A stretch of DNA of 64,000 nt from Endomicrobium sp. (GTDB taxonomy: Bacteria; Elusimicrobiota; Endomicrobiia; Endomicrobiales; Endomicrobiaceae). The stretch lies in contig JAISLA010000017.1 of NCBI GenBank assembly GCA_031260705.1, positions 1-64,000 of the forward strand. The letters run 5' to 3'. Made by a program: the position numbers and the translations under genes. Positions 28,492 through 38,484 of the stretch are shown here, one piece after another; positions within the stretch are counted from its first letter, which is position 1; every line of letters begins with the position of its first letter. Below the pieces are notes generated by a model. It ran no database searches, had not been told where the DNA came from, and worked only from the letters and a program-made list of their open reading frames with translations.

Positions 28492-29089
28492 ATGAGAAAA
28501 ACTGTTCTAAGTATTTTGGTATTGTTGTTACTTTCAACAAATCTTTTTTCTGATTTAGGTAGAACTAGCGGTAACTGTAACGGAAATTATTAGATAAATA
28601 TGAATGAAACAGGACGGACTTATTTCATAATAGGATTTGACGAAAGCACTTATTCATTTTATTATAAATTATATTCACAAATAAACTTTCAAAAGACGAA
28701 AAATTTAATGGAAACAATTCTAAGTAAAGAATATTATAGTAAAACGACATACGGATCATCAATTGATTTTCTAAATAAGTTCTATTCTACCGCTCAATAC
28801 AGAATTATTCCTATATGTACAGCATTATGTTAGTTTCATTTATCTGTCAATGGAAAAATAACTGTTAAACAAATAGATGATTTTGCAACAGAGGTGTTAA
28901 AGTTTTATGCAGAAAACCCACCAGAAATCAGATAGGTTAATTCTTATTAACACAGCGACATATTTGGCCGGACATTATTTGGTACAAGTGAAAGAAGAGG
29001 CATATAAGGAATATATTCAAATCGCGACAGGTAAAAATAACAATAGAAAAATAGAAAGGAAGCAAAAATATTACAAAGAAACAGTATAA
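28492..29089 (+). pseudogene. Exported protein gene broken by in-frame TAG codons and a frameshift
   Basis: An ATG at 28492, after an AAGGA-type site, opens a clear signal peptide (MRKTVLSILVLLLLSTN). The same frame continues past TAG at 28591, runs 78 codons as MNETGRTYFIIGFDES and onward, meets TAG at 28831, continues to a third TAG, and then TAA. A shifted frame then carries GHYLVQVKEEAYKEYIQIATG. Joined, the pieces give a secreted protein of about 180 residues. I do not recognise the family with confidence. All three internal stops are TAG, as expected from CAG or TGG mutations. Confidence 0.6.
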
Positions 29090-29176
29090 ATGTAAATTTA
29101 CTACTTTGATAAATTTACAGTCATAATTTTTTAATTTCTACTCTTTTAATCTATTCATTAAATTATGGCTTCTTTT

Positions 29177-29348
29177 TATTTTGAACGGCGATGAGACTTT
29201 ACAGAAGTCCCATCTTTGCGATTATAACTTTTTACTTTTACGATCTTTGGTTTATCTGTTTTGTTTTTAGAACTTCTCGCTGCAAAACTATTCCCGCTTG
29301 CAACTACTAAAAGAAACATTAATAAAATAACTGCTAAAGTTTTTTCAT
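29177..29348 (-). pseudogene. Small exported peptide gene with a poly-A frameshift at its start
   Basis: An ATG at 29348 follows AAAGGATAGGG, a good ribosome site, but the frame ATG-AAA-AAA-CTT hits TAG at once. One extra A in the run of six would join it to a signal-like hydrophobic segment (LAVILLMFLLVVASGNSFAA). The 3' part appears to read a basic mature region ending near KDGTSVKSHRRSK, resembling small secreted proteins with a KDGT..V..H.RS motif, though I could not confirm one continuous frame through to 29177. It is either a pseudogene or rescued by slippage on the A-run. Confidence 0.4.
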
Positions 29349-29723
29349 TTTTCCCTATCCTTTTTCAAAAATTTTATTTAAAGTTTTAGAATTTTAATTT
29401 CCCTGTTATTACTTGGAATACCGCTTTAAAACACTTTGCAAAATAATATTCAATATATATAATTATTTATCAAAAAATTAATAATTACACTATTCTTGAC
29501 AATGCCTAAAATTTTTACAAAGTTCGTATAATCAATCTCTGAAACATTTCAATATCTTTTAAAATCAATTTTTTTATTCTGAATAATTTTTTACACTTGA
29601 TTACAAGAACAATATTTTTTTGATTGTTTTTTCTAAGCCTGCAGGCATAGTATCGCTTTATTATCCATTACAATAAAATATACTTTTTACTCTTTCCAGA
29701 AATTTACTTTCATCTCTTTTTTC
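29349..29723. other. AT-rich intergenic stretch
   Basis: Highly AT-rich sequence between the small peptide relic and the HD-domain gene. It contains a weak stem-loop with a T-run (ACAA and TTGT arms near 29608-29630) and the palindrome CCTGCAGG. No gene was recognised. Confidence 0.5.
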
Positions 29724-30899
29724 TTAAAAATGATCAAACAGCTGTTTAAAATCTAAGTTGTTCTTTCTGACATTTGAATACTTATCATAAATGGCTTGTT
29801 TTGATTTGATTAAAGTGGAAGATTTTATACCGTATTCCAATGCCATTGAAGCCTCAATATAAGCACATAGTTTATCACACATTTCAGTTAAAGTTCCGTC
29901 AACGGCATTATATTTATCATCGTTGAAATCTGCTGCATTATCAACTTTTTTTACCTTTCCATTTTCAATAATTTTATCCGAAAATTCATCTTCTATAAAA
30001 TACTGCATTTCAAAATGCCACTCAGTCGGAATTAAAGGAAGTATTTTCTCAACAACCTGTTTTTTTTCGTAATCCTTTATTATATCATCGAGACCTACTA
30101 TTGAAGATTTTACCGGCTTAATAATATCTTTTGTTAAAATTTCAGGAAGATCGTGAAATAAAGAAGAATAAAAGTTATTATATCTTCGCCTGTCTGAAGC
30201 GTTTATTTCCATTGACAACAAATATGCAAAAATTGCAACCGTGAGCATATGTCCCAATACGGTTGTCTTCGGTATTCTAAAAGCCTGCGCCCATCTCTGC
30301 TGAAACCGCAACTGCCCGCACAAATCCAAAAACCCGTAATATCTTTTATTTATTATCAATTTTATTATGCCTGGCAAATCATCAAAAGCGATAATATTTT
30401 CTTCTATCTCATTCTTTGTTTTTTCTATGCCGTAAATCATTGAATTCCATGGATAAATTATACCGAACTCCCATTTTGTCGATAGGTAATGCGCCGCACT
30501 TAAAATTCTCTTTTCATGTGCGGCATAATCCGGTTCTAAAAAATATTCTGAACATCTTTTACAGAACTCCCCTTTTAAAACCAACAAGTCATTATTTAAG
30601 TTTCCTATCACCCATTTGTTTAACTCTTTTTCTTTTTTTGACATTATCTCGCGGAAAACTTCCGGTTTTAAATCCGTGAGCATTATTCTCTGAAAAAATT
30701 CAAAAATTCCGCCCTCAATAAGTTTCACCCAGTCAACCGCTTTGCCGTCTTCTTCTTCAAATTTTGCAACGATATAAGCGATTATCATCTTGTGGGCTTG
30801 CTTATCAAGTTCAAAAAAATCAAACAGGCGTATGTGGTCGTTCCATCTCAAAATATTTGCAGCAGAAAAAATTCTTAAAATCAAATCCTTTGTTATCAT
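29724..30899 (-). CDS. HD-domain protein with a duplicated, half-degenerate HD fold
   Basis: 391 residues. The C-terminal half has a YfbR-like HD site: His217 (LGHMLTVAIFAYLL), His249-Asp250 (SSLFHDLPEILTKDIIKPVK) and a late Asp in MCDKLCAYIEA, expected to bind metal and hydrolyse a phosphate ester, perhaps a nucleotide. The N-terminal half looks like a second copy: QAHKMIIAYIVAKF, and then EFFQRIMLTDLKPEV in the place of FHDLPEILTKDIIKPV. In that copy the HD pair is replaced by FQ, so it is probably structural. The substrate is unknown. It stands alone with no operon partners. Confidence 0.75.
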   Translation of the reverse strand: MITKDLILRIFSAANILRWNDHIRLFDFFELDKQAHKMIIAYIVAKFEEEDGKAVDWVKLIEGGIFEFFQRIMLTDLKPEVFREIMSKKEKELNKWVIGNLNNDLLVLKGEFCKRCSEYFLEPDYAAHEKRILSAAHYLSTKWEFGIIYPWNSMIYGIEKTKNEIEENIIAFDDLPGIIKLIINKRYYGFLDLCGQLRFQQRWAQAFRIPKTTVLGHMLTVAIFAYLLSMEINASDRRRYNNFYSSLFHDLPEILTKDIIKPVKSSIVGLDDIIKDYEKKQVVEKILPLIPTEWHFEMQYFIEDEFSDKIIENGKVKKVDNAADFNDDKYNAVDGTLTEMCDKLCAYIEASMALEYGIKSSTLIKSKQAIYDKYSNVRKNNLDFKQLFDHF

Positions 30900-31167
30900 C
30901 TATTCCTCTCAGATATAAATCCCTGCTGCTTTTTATATGATTTCGAAAAATAAAGCCTCGCTTGAACACTGTATTGCAACAAAAGTATTTTTCATCTGTT
31001 TTACTGTCAGGATGTAAACGACTAAATTTTATTTTCACGTCAGAAAATTTATATCAATAGAAAAGACAATGTAAATATATTTGTTTTCTTTACAATTTTC
31101 AGGAGTTAGAATAATTCAGTCTCTGTTACCATACTGAAGGGACTTTGTCTCTGAAATTTTCAGCCCT

Positions 31168-31899
31168 TTATTTTTCATTTTCCAATATGTCTTTTTCTAT
31201 ATAATATTTTCTTTTTTCCGGAGAAAGTTTTTCAACCGAATATCTCAACATAGTTCTCGGCATCACTTTAGAATATTTATCTAAAAACGAAATAAGCGGC
31301 TTTGTGTCCCTTTTTCCAACTTCTCTAAGCATCCAGCCCGATGCTTTATGCATCAAATCGTGATTATGCGTTAAAAATAACTTTGACAACGCCAAAGTCT
31401 CCGCAAATCTCTCTTGTCTTATAAAATATAACGTTGAAATCATCGCAATTCTTTCTTTCCAAAGGTTCCCAGACTCTGCGTATTTCCAAAAATCTTTTAA
31501 AGAATTGTTATGCCAATAATGTCCCGGGATATATGGTGCAGATAAGTCAACCAAATCCCAGTTGTTAATGCATTCAGAATTCCTCAAATATATTTTTACT
31601 ATAATGGATTTAGCATCGTCATCTGCTTTCTTATATTTTTCAATTAAAATTATCAACGCGGTAAGTCTTACTTCGTGGATTCTATGCTGTAATAATTTTT
31701 CAACGTCTTTTAAATTTATATCTTTCCAATATTTACGAGCTGTAACCCGCTGCTGAGGAATTCTAAGACCCCAAAAAGAATCGCCTTCCCCATATCCACC
31801 TTTATGCGTTTGAAAATATTTTGCGTAGTGTTTTGCAAAAATTTCATTTTTGTATTTTTTTAAATCTTTTAACAAATTTTCTTTAAAATTTATTTTCAT
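31168..31899 (-). CDS. alkD: DNA alkylation repair protein, AlkD family
   Basis: 243 residues, normal for AlkD-type HEAT-repeat glycosylases, which remove alkylated purines such as N3- and N7-alkyl adducts. Typical segments are AKHYAKYFQTHKGGYGEGD, FWGLRIPQQR, VRLTALIILIEKYKK, NNWDLVDLSAPYI and a C-terminal DLMHKASGWMLREVGKRD. The NNWDLVD motif carries the Trp-Asp pair near the active site. Its ATG begins 1 base after the stop of a 59-codon membrane-protein gene, so the two are very likely co-translated. Confidence 0.92.
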   Translation of the reverse strand: MKINFKENLLKDLKKYKNEIFAKHYAKYFQTHKGGYGEGDSFWGLRIPQQRVTARKYWKDINLKDVEKLLQHRIHEVRLTALIILIEKYKKADDDAKSIIVKIYLRNSECINNWDLVDLSAPYIPGHYWHNNSLKDFWKYAESGNLWKERIAMISTLYFIRQERFAETLALSKLFLTHNHDLMHKASGWMLREVGKRDTKPLISFLDKYSKVMPRTMLRYSVEKLSPEKRKYYIEKDILENEK

Positions 31900-31900
31900 T

Positions 31901-32080
31901 TTATAAATTGATATATTTCTTCAAAAGAAAAGTGAAAACAAGATACATGATTGAAGTAAAAAAGAATACCGATGCAAAATCGATTTTAAATTTAAAAAAT
32001 TTAGTTTTGTAAATTAATAAAAATATCAACGCATAGAAAATACCGAAAATAACTGCAGATATTATAAGATTTAAAGGCAT
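31901..32080 (-). CDS. Small two-span membrane protein (59 residues), coupled to alkD
   Basis: The frame runs from ATG at 32080 to TAA at 31901. An AAAGGAAT site lies suitably upstream. The product has two hydrophobic segments, LIISAVIFGIFYALIFLLIY and FASVFFFTSIMYLVFTFLL, separated by a basic loop (KTKFFKFKID), and ends KKYINL. The stop is one base from the alkD ATG, which supports a real co-translated gene. No family is recognised; it could be a membrane partner or an unrelated passenger. Confidence 0.55.
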   Translation of the reverse strand: MPLNLIISAVIFGIFYALIFLLIYKTKFFKFKIDFASVFFFTSIMYLVFTFLLKKYINL

Positions 32081-32373
32081 TTTATCATTCCTTTTCTATT
32101 ATGCATTAAGACTTTTTTATATCCTGCCTGCTATTCTAAAAGTACATAAATAATCAAAAAAATTACAAACCAGATTGGGGCAAAGCACTACTTCAGCATG
32201 ACAAACAAAAGGCAGGATCGTCCCTGAATACGATAAAAGAAGAAATTCCATCGGACTGTTAAGACTTTTGCCAACGATGTGTCACCCCCACAAACTGACA
32301 ACCAATTAATATGGCAAACAAAACTCAAACTTCCTGCTGTTTAACAGCACTATTTTTTCATGGTTTTGCCGTA
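32081..32373. other. Intergenic stretch, nothing recognised
   Basis: About 290 bases between the small membrane protein gene and the end of uvrA. No convincing reading frame or hairpin with a T-run was found on either strand. Confidence 0.5.
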
Positions 32374-35202
32374 CTATTTATGCCGATTAATATGATTTTT
32401 TAAGTAATATCCCGTAAAAGATTTAGGATTTTTCATTACATCTTCAGGGGTGCCCTCAGCTACGAGCCTGCCGCCTCTTTCACCACCTTCGGGACCCAAA
32501 TCAATAAGCCAATCGGCAGTTTTTATAACGTCAAGATTATGTTCTATAACAAGAACGGTATTTCCAGCATAAGAAAATCTCTGCAACACTTCAAGAAGTT
32601 TGCTTACATCAGCAAAATGCAACCCGGTAGTAGGTTCGTCAAGAATATACATTGTCCTCCCGGTAGCCCTTTTTGACAGTTCAGCCGCAAGTTTTACTCT
32701 CTGCGCTTCTCCGCCTGAAAGCATAGTAGCCTGCTGCCCTATTTTTATATACCCGAGACCAACATCTTCAAGCGTTGACAAAATTCTTTTAAGCACAGAA
32801 ATGTTTTCAAAAAATTTTACGCTTTCTTCAATTGTCATATTTAAAATTTCGTCGATATTTCTGTTTTTATACTTTATCTGCAGGGTCTCTTCGTTAAATC
32901 TCTTTCCGCCGCAAACATCGCATTTGACATAAATGTCCGGCAAAAACTGCATCTCAATTTTCAAAGTACCATCACCCTGACAGTTTTCACATCTTCCGCC
33001 CTTTACGTTAAAAGAAAACCTCCCCGGCTGATATCCTCTTGCTTTTGCCTCAGGAACCCGCGCAAATAAATCTCTTATTATTGAAAAAGCGCCCGTATAA
33101 GTTACAGAGTTTGATCTGGGCGTTCTTCCTATGGGCGATTGATCGACAATTACAACTTTGTCTATATGTTCAAGTCCAACCATATTTTTAAATTTTCCTG
33201 GTCTTTCCTTCGATCTGTAAAGTTTATGAGCAATATTTTTATATATTATTTCGTGCACCAAAGTAGATTTACCGCTTCCTGACACTCCGGTAACGCAGAT
33301 AAAAAGCCCGATAGGAATATGCACATCTATATTTTTTAAATTAAACTGTCCCGCGCCTTCAACCGTAAGACATTTACCTGAAAGTTGTTTTCTTTTCTTA
33401 GGAACTGGTATCTGCAAAGTGCCTTTTAAATACTGACCCGTAAGAGAGTTTTTAAATTTTACTATTTCTTTTGCGTTTCCTTCAGCCACTATATGTCCAC
33501 CGTGCACTCCGGCACCGGGACCTAAATCTATTATGCGATCCGCCGCTCTCATTGTATCTTCATCATGTTCAACAACAATTAAAGTATTGCCCAAATCTCT
33601 AAGTTTTATGAGAGTTTCCAGAAGTTTATTGTTATCTTTCTGGTGAAGACCTATAGACGGTTCGTCAAGCACATATAAAACTCCCGTAAGACCTGAACCT
33701 ATCTGCGTTGCCAAATGTATTCTCTGCGCTTCTCCGCCTGAAAGCGTACTGCTTTCCCTTTCCAAACTTAAATATCCCAAACCTACATTATTTAAAAACC
33801 GCAGTCTTTCGTGTATCTCTTTCAAAACAGCTTTGCTTATAATTTTATCTTTACCGACAAACCTTATTTTACTGAAAAAGTCAAAAGATTTTTCAACGGA
33901 CATTTTTGTAATATCTGAAATTGATTTCCCGTCAACCAAAACCGAAAGAGCTTCTCTTTTAAGCCTTTGTCCGCCGCATAGCGGACAAATTTTTCTACTC
34001 ATATATTTATTATAAATTTCTTCTCTTACAAAAGCAGATTCTGTTTCGTTGTATCTGCGCTGCATGTTTGTTATAACACCTTCAAAATCGTCCTGCCCGT
34101 AGAGCAGAATTTTCTGTTGCTCTCTTATAAGTTCTTTCCAAGGCACAATCAAAGATATTTTATTTTTTCTTGCGACTTCAGTTAAAAGTTCCTTGTAATA
34201 CCCACCCCAACTGTTTTTCCATCTGTTGGTTTTCGTTGTTATCGGCTCCGACCATGCAATAACCGCACCGTGTTTTACAGAACGGTTTTTATCGGGTACT
34301 ATCAAATTTTCGTCAATTTCTATTTTATTTCCAAGTCCGCCGCATTCGGGGCACGCTCCAAACGGCAAGTTAAAAGAAAAGAGTCTCGGTTCAATCTCAG
34401 AGAGGTTTATTCCACAGTCCGTACAAGCATACTGTTCACTGTAAATCGTCTCAGCAACAGATTTTCCGTCTTTAATTACGGCAACAGACACTGTCCCTTT
34501 TGATTCTTTTAAAGCTGTTTCAACCGAAGCAGCAACTCTTGAACGCAAACTTTCATCAAGCGTTATCCTGTCTATCACTATATCTATAGTATGTTTTTTA
34601 TATCTGTCCAACTTTATCTTTTCATCAAGCAGATAGATTTCATTGTCAACTTTTACTCTCGAATATCCGCTTTTTGCAAGACGCGAAAAAAGTTCCTCAT
34701 AAGTGCCAATTCTTCCTTTTATAAGCGGCGATAAAATATGAATTATAGTCGCGACAGGCATCTTCATAATCTCATCAATTATCTGCTGAGCGGACTGAGG
34801 ACGGATCATCTTGCCGCACTTAGGACAGTGCGAAACACCTACTTTTGCAAACAAAAGCCTTAAATAATCATAAACTTCTGTTACTGTTCCCACTGTAGAG
34901 CGCGGATTATGCGACGGATTTCTCTGTTCTATTGAAATTGCTGGAGACAAACCTTCAATAATATCCACATCGGGTTTTTCCATAAGTTCTAAAAACTGTC
35001 TTGCATAAGCGGATAGAGATTCAACATATCTTCTTTGACCTTCGGCATAAATTGTGTCAAAAGCAAGAGAAGATTTGCCGGAACCGGACAAACCCGTGAT
35101 CACGATAAGTTTATTTCTCGGTATGTCAAGATCTATATTTTTTAAATTGTGCTGCCGCGCGCCGCGGATTTTGATTATGTCCATAATATTTTCTTTTTTC
35201 AC
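32374..35202 (-). CDS. uvrA: Excinuclease ABC subunit UvrA
   Basis: 942 residues, full length. UvrA scans DNA for bulky lesions and loads UvrB. Two ABC modules are visible: Walker A GLSGSGKSS near the N-terminus and GVSGSGKST in the second half, signatures LSGGEAQRIHLA and LSGGEAQRVKLA, and two Walker B VLDEPSIGLH / ILDEPTTGLH. Zinc modules include CPKCGK, CTDCG/CPECGG, CPLCGG and the CENCQGDGT...CDVCGGKRF finger. An internal ATG at 35184 (MDIIKIRGA) is the more usual start. It follows nadB by 9 bases or 27 bases depending on start. Confidence 0.97.
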   Translation of the reverse strand: MKKENIMDIIKIRGARQHNLKNIDLDIPRNKLIVITGLSGSGKSSLAFDTIYAEGQRRYVESLSAYARQFLELMEKPDVDIIEGLSPAISIEQRNPSHNPRSTVGTVTEVYDYLRLLFAKVGVSHCPKCGKMIRPQSAQQIIDEIMKMPVATIIHILSPLIKGRIGTYEELFSRLAKSGYSRVKVDNEIYLLDEKIKLDRYKKHTIDIVIDRITLDESLRSRVAASVETALKESKGTVSVAVIKDGKSVAETIYSEQYACTDCGINLSEIEPRLFSFNLPFGACPECGGLGNKIEIDENLIVPDKNRSVKHGAVIAWSEPITTKTNRWKNSWGGYYKELLTEVARKNKISLIVPWKELIREQQKILLYGQDDFEGVITNMQRRYNETESAFVREEIYNKYMSRKICPLCGGQRLKREALSVLVDGKSISDITKMSVEKSFDFFSKIRFVGKDKIISKAVLKEIHERLRFLNNVGLGYLSLERESSTLSGGEAQRIHLATQIGSGLTGVLYVLDEPSIGLHQKDNNKLLETLIKLRDLGNTLIVVEHDEDTMRAADRIIDLGPGAGVHGGHIVAEGNAKEIVKFKNSLTGQYLKGTLQIPVPKKRKQLSGKCLTVEGAGQFNLKNIDVHIPIGLFICVTGVSGSGKSTLVHEIIYKNIAHKLYRSKERPGKFKNMVGLEHIDKVVIVDQSPIGRTPRSNSVTYTGAFSIIRDLFARVPEAKARGYQPGRFSFNVKGGRCENCQGDGTLKIEMQFLPDIYVKCDVCGGKRFNEETLQIKYKNRNIDEILNMTIEESVKFFENISVLKRILSTLEDVGLGYIKIGQQATMLSGGEAQRVKLAAELSKRATGRTMYILDEPTTGLHFADVSKLLEVLQRFSYAGNTVLVIEHNLDVIKTADWLIDLGPEGGERGGRLVAEGTPEDVMKNPKSFTGYYLKNHINRHK

Positions 35203-35211
35203 TTCTTCTCT

Positions 35212-36777
35212 TCATCTTATATTTATTAGCGTGTCTTTCGCATCCGGCAGAAGAAACGGATAATCCGTATTAAAATGCAGTCCTCTGCTTTCTTTTCTCT
35301 GTACTGCGGAACGCACAATCATTTCTGTTATAAACATCATATTTCTCAATTCAATCCCGTCTGCCGTAAAAGGTACTTCTTTGAAATACTGTTCTATTTC
35401 AACCTTTAAAATATCTGCTTCCTCCTGCGCTTTCAAAAGTTTCTCGTTTGAACGTGAAATACCTAGATAATCCCAAGTTAATCGTCTCACTTCTTCTTCT
35501 TTTTTCTGCGCAAAAACAGCAGATTCGTTTACCGAAAACTTTATATTATCAATAGGTTTGACATTAGCTTCTGAATACTCTTTTCCTAAAAACTGCAATG
35601 AGTCTTTATATACCCTGTCTGCATACACAACACCCTCAAGTAGAGAGTTTGAAGCAAGTCGGTTTGCTCCGTGTACTCCTGAGCACGCGGTTTCTCCCGC
35701 TGCGTAAAGATTCTTAATACTAGTCCTGCCGTTCTCATCTATTACAACACCACCACAGAAGAAATGCGCCGCGGGAACCACCGGAATCATATCTTTCGAA
35801 ATATCTATGCCGTATTCAAGGCATTTTGCATAGATATTAGGAAATCTTTTCATAAGGAAATCTTTACTCCTTACAGTGATATCCAAATAAACAAATTTTT
35901 CGCCTCTGGATTTCAACTCGTTGTCTATCGCTCTTGCCACAATATCACGCGGAGCAAGTTCTTTTTGAGGACTGTATTTTTCAATAAACGACCCGCCGTC
36001 TTTAAGTTTTAAAACAGCACCCTCACCGCGCACTGCTTCAGATATTAAAAAAGATTTAGCATCGCTACTGTACAAACACGTCGGATGAAACTGTACGAAT
36101 TCCATATTTGCAATATCCGCTCCGGCTCTGTATGCCATAGCCACCGCATCACCTGTGGCAACATCAGGATTTGAAGTATATAAATACGTCTTTCCAGCTC
36201 CGCCGCAAGTTAAAATTGTTATTTTTGCCTCAAAAATTTCTGTATTATTATTTTCATTATCAAAAACATATACGCCCCTGCAAATTCTATCCTTATCTAA
36301 AATCAAATCTATTGCTGTATAATGCTCATAGACAGTTATATTTTTATGTTTTTCTATATTTCTTATCAAAACTCTTTCTATTTCATTTCCGGTTATATCT
36401 CCGGCATGGAGAATTCTTCTCTTACCGTGTCCGCCCTCAAGAGCCAACTCAAACTCCGAATCAGAATCTTTCTTTTTCGTAAATTTAACGCCGAGCGCTA
36501 TAAGCTCTTTTATCCTTTCTGGACCTTCAACAACCATTTTTTCAACCATTTTTTCATTGCAAAGACCTGCTCCAGAAATTATCGTATCACGTATGTGCGC
36601 TTCAAAAGAGTCAGACTCATCCGTAACGCAGGCAATGCCGCCCTGCGCTTTCCCCGTAGCCGAATCAAACAATTTTTTCTTTGTAACTAAAGAAACGCTG
36701 CCGTTTTTTGACGCTTTCAATGCTAAACTAAGACCCGCTATGCCGCTCCCTATAATCAAATAGTCCGATCTTATCAT
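35212..36777 (-). CDS. nadB: L-aspartate oxidase
   Basis: 521 residues. An FAD enzyme that oxidises aspartate to iminoaspartate for NAD synthesis. The FAD-binding IIGSGIAGLSLALKAS starts at residue 6. KAQGGIACV, GGHGKRRILHAGDITG, EFVQFHPTCLY and the flavin-site AGETACSGVHGANRLASNSLLEG are diagnostic and distinguish it from fumarate reductase by context and length. No nadA or nadC is in the window. It lies 6 bases after panC, so cofactor genes for pantothenate and NAD share an operon. Confidence 0.95.
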   Translation of the reverse strand: MIRSDYLIIGSGIAGLSLALKASKNGSVSLVTKKKLFDSATGKAQGGIACVTDESDSFEAHIRDTIISGAGLCNEKMVEKMVVEGPERIKELIALGVKFTKKKDSDSEFELALEGGHGKRRILHAGDITGNEIERVLIRNIEKHKNITVYEHYTAIDLILDKDRICRGVYVFDNENNNTEIFEAKITILTCGGAGKTYLYTSNPDVATGDAVAMAYRAGADIANMEFVQFHPTCLYSSDAKSFLISEAVRGEGAVLKLKDGGSFIEKYSPQKELAPRDIVARAIDNELKSRGEKFVYLDITVRSKDFLMKRFPNIYAKCLEYGIDISKDMIPVVPAAHFFCGGVVIDENGRTSIKNLYAAGETACSGVHGANRLASNSLLEGVVYADRVYKDSLQFLGKEYSEANVKPIDNIKFSVNESAVFAQKKEEEVRRLTWDYLGISRSNEKLLKAQEEADILKVEIEQYFKEVPFTADGIELRNMMFITEMIVRSAVQRKESRGLHFNTDYPFLLPDAKDTLINIR

Positions 36778-36783
36778 TAACTA

Positions 36784-37635
36784 CTACCTGCCCTTATCCT
36801 TTATCATTACAATATTATCTATAAGCCTTATTTTTCCTATCCATACGGCTACCGCAAAAACTGCTTTTTTCGTATTCTTATCTGCCGGTGACAAATCGTC
36901 AAAATTTACAATTTCAGTATAGTCAATTTCGCTTCCCGGTATTTTCTTGAGTTTATTTACGACAGTTTTCCTGACAAAATTTAAATCCTTACGCTTAAAA
37001 TCTTCTACTGCTTCTTTTAAAGTTTTAGAAATATTTAAGCTTCTCTTTTTTCCTTCAGCGCTCAAATAAGAATTTCTGCTTGAAAGAGCAAGACCGTTTC
37101 TTTCCCTTACGATAGAACACGGAATAATTTTAGTTTTGAAATTTAAATCTTTACCCATTTTCTCTATAATTCTAAGCTGCTGAAAATCTTTCATTCCAAA
37201 ATAGGCTCTGTCGGCACACGATATGTTAAAAAGTTTTGCAACAACTGTGGCAACACCTCTGAAATGATTTATCCTGAATGATCCACATAAAATATCCTGC
37301 AGAGTTTTTACTTCTACAAAAGTTTTATGATCTGCCGGAAGCATATCGTTTACCGACGGCATAAAAACATAATCCACATGATTTTTTTTACAGATTTCTT
37401 TATCTTTTTTGGCAGGTCTAGGGTACTTTAAATAATCTTCATTGGGACCAAACTGTACCGGATTTATAAAAATCGACACTATAGTAATATCATCATTTTT
37501 TACAGATTTTGCAATCAAAGAAATATGACCTTCATGCAAAGCTCCCATTGTAGGGACAAGTCCTATTTCATCACCGTCTCTAATGTGTTTTAAAGCAATT
37601 TTCTGCATCTGCGAAGCATTTTTTATAACTTTCAT
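36784..37635 (-). CDS. panC: Pantothenate synthetase
   Basis: 283 residues, normal length. It joins pantoate and beta-alanine using ATP. The HIGH-like nucleotide motif appears in [16 protein letters not shown], followed by [32 protein letters not shown] and the FGMKDFQQL and [17 protein letters not shown] segments. Its start overlaps the panB stop by 4 bases. Aspartate decarboxylase (panD), the source of beta-alanine, is not in this window. Confidence 0.97.
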   Translation of the reverse strand: MKVIKNASQMQKIALKHIRDGDEIGLVPTMGALHEGHISLIAKSVKNDDITIVSIFINPVQFGPNEDYLKYPRPAKKDKEICKKNHVDYVFMPSVNDMLPADHKTFVEVKTLQDILCGSFRINHFRGVATVVAKLFNISCADRAYFGMKDFQQLRIIEKMGKDLNFKTKIIPCSIVRERNGLALSSRNSYLSAEGKKRSLNISKTLKEAVEDFKRKDLNFVRKTVVNKLKKIPGSEIDYTEIVNFDDLSPADKNTKKAVFAVAVWIGKIRLIDNIVMIKDKGR

Positions 37636-38438
37636 TTATATATGTTCTCTTCCTGCGGAAATTGTCCTTTTTTTACCTCATCTATATAGTTTTTTACTGC
37701 AGTCCTTATTGTTTCGCCGACTTCAGCATATTTTTTTACAAATTTAGGCGTAAAATCAGTAAACATTCCCAGCATATCGTCAACAACTAAAACCTGTCCG
37801 TCGCAATAACGTCCTGAACCTATGCCTATCGTAGGAATTTTCAATTGCTCTGTAACTTCTTTTGCAAGCTGCTCAGGAACAGCCTCCAAAACCACTGCGA
37901 ATGCGCCGTTTTTTTCCAGTGCTTCTGCATCGGCAATCAGTCTCCTGCGCGTTTCTTCCGTTCTTCCCTGAACTTTAAACCCGCCGAATTTATTTATTGA
38001 CTGCGGGGTAAGTCCTAAATGTCCGACGACAGGAACTTTTGCGTCTGAAATTGCCTTAACCTTATCTGCAATTTCAATTCCGCCTTCAACTTTTACTGCT
38101 TCCGCACCGCTTTCTTTAACAATTCTTGCCGCATTTTTAACAGCATCTTCAATAGTTATCTCATAAGACATAAACGGCATATCAGTAATAAGCAAAGCAC
38201 CGTAGTTGCCTCTCTTCACGGATTTTGTATGGTATATCATATCGTCGACTGTAACAGAAAGAGTATTCTCATAGCCGAGTTTGACATTGCCGAGAGAATC
38301 TCCTACAAGCAACACATCAATATCCTGCGAGGAAATAAGCTTTGCAGTGACATAATCATAACAGGTAAGCATTGTTATTTTTTCACCGGACTGTTTTTTC
38401 TTTAAAATCGTTAAAATCGTTTTCTTATTCATTTTCAT
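37632..38438 (-). CDS. panB: 3-methyl-2-oxobutanoate hydroxymethyltransferase
   Basis: 268 residues, a TIM-barrel enzyme that adds a hydroxymethyl group from methylene-THF to ketoisovalerate to make ketopantoate. Typical motifs are [41 protein letters not shown] and [21 protein letters not shown]. It overlaps panC by 4 bases and heads the panB-panC-nadB unit. Its cofactor depends on the folate genes in the same region. Confidence 0.97.
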   Translation of the reverse strand: MKMNKKTILTILKKKQSGEKITMLTCYDYVTAKLISSQDIDVLLVGDSLGNVKLGYENTLSVTVDDMIYHTKSVKRGNYGALLITDMPFMSYEITIEDAVKNAARIVKESGAEAVKVEGGIEIADKVKAISDAKVPVVGHLGLTPQSINKFGGFKVQGRTEETRRRLIADAEALEKNGAFAVVLEAVPEQLAKEVTEQLKIPTIGIGSGRYCDGQVLVVDDMLGMFTDFTPKFVKKYAEVGETIRTAVKNYIDEVKKGQFPQEENIYK

Positions 38439-38484
38439 TTAAAAATCTATTCTCTTTCTTCTGTCATTGACATTCGTTCCGTTT

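Noticed and set aside
28591..28833. UAG reassignment to an amino acid
   Set aside because: RF1 (prfA) is intact, neighbouring genes do not use internal TAG, and the gene also has a frameshift.
30820..31038. 72-codon frame upstream of and overlapping the HD-domain gene start
   Set aside because: It overlaps the well-supported start of the HD gene in another frame and resembles nothing.
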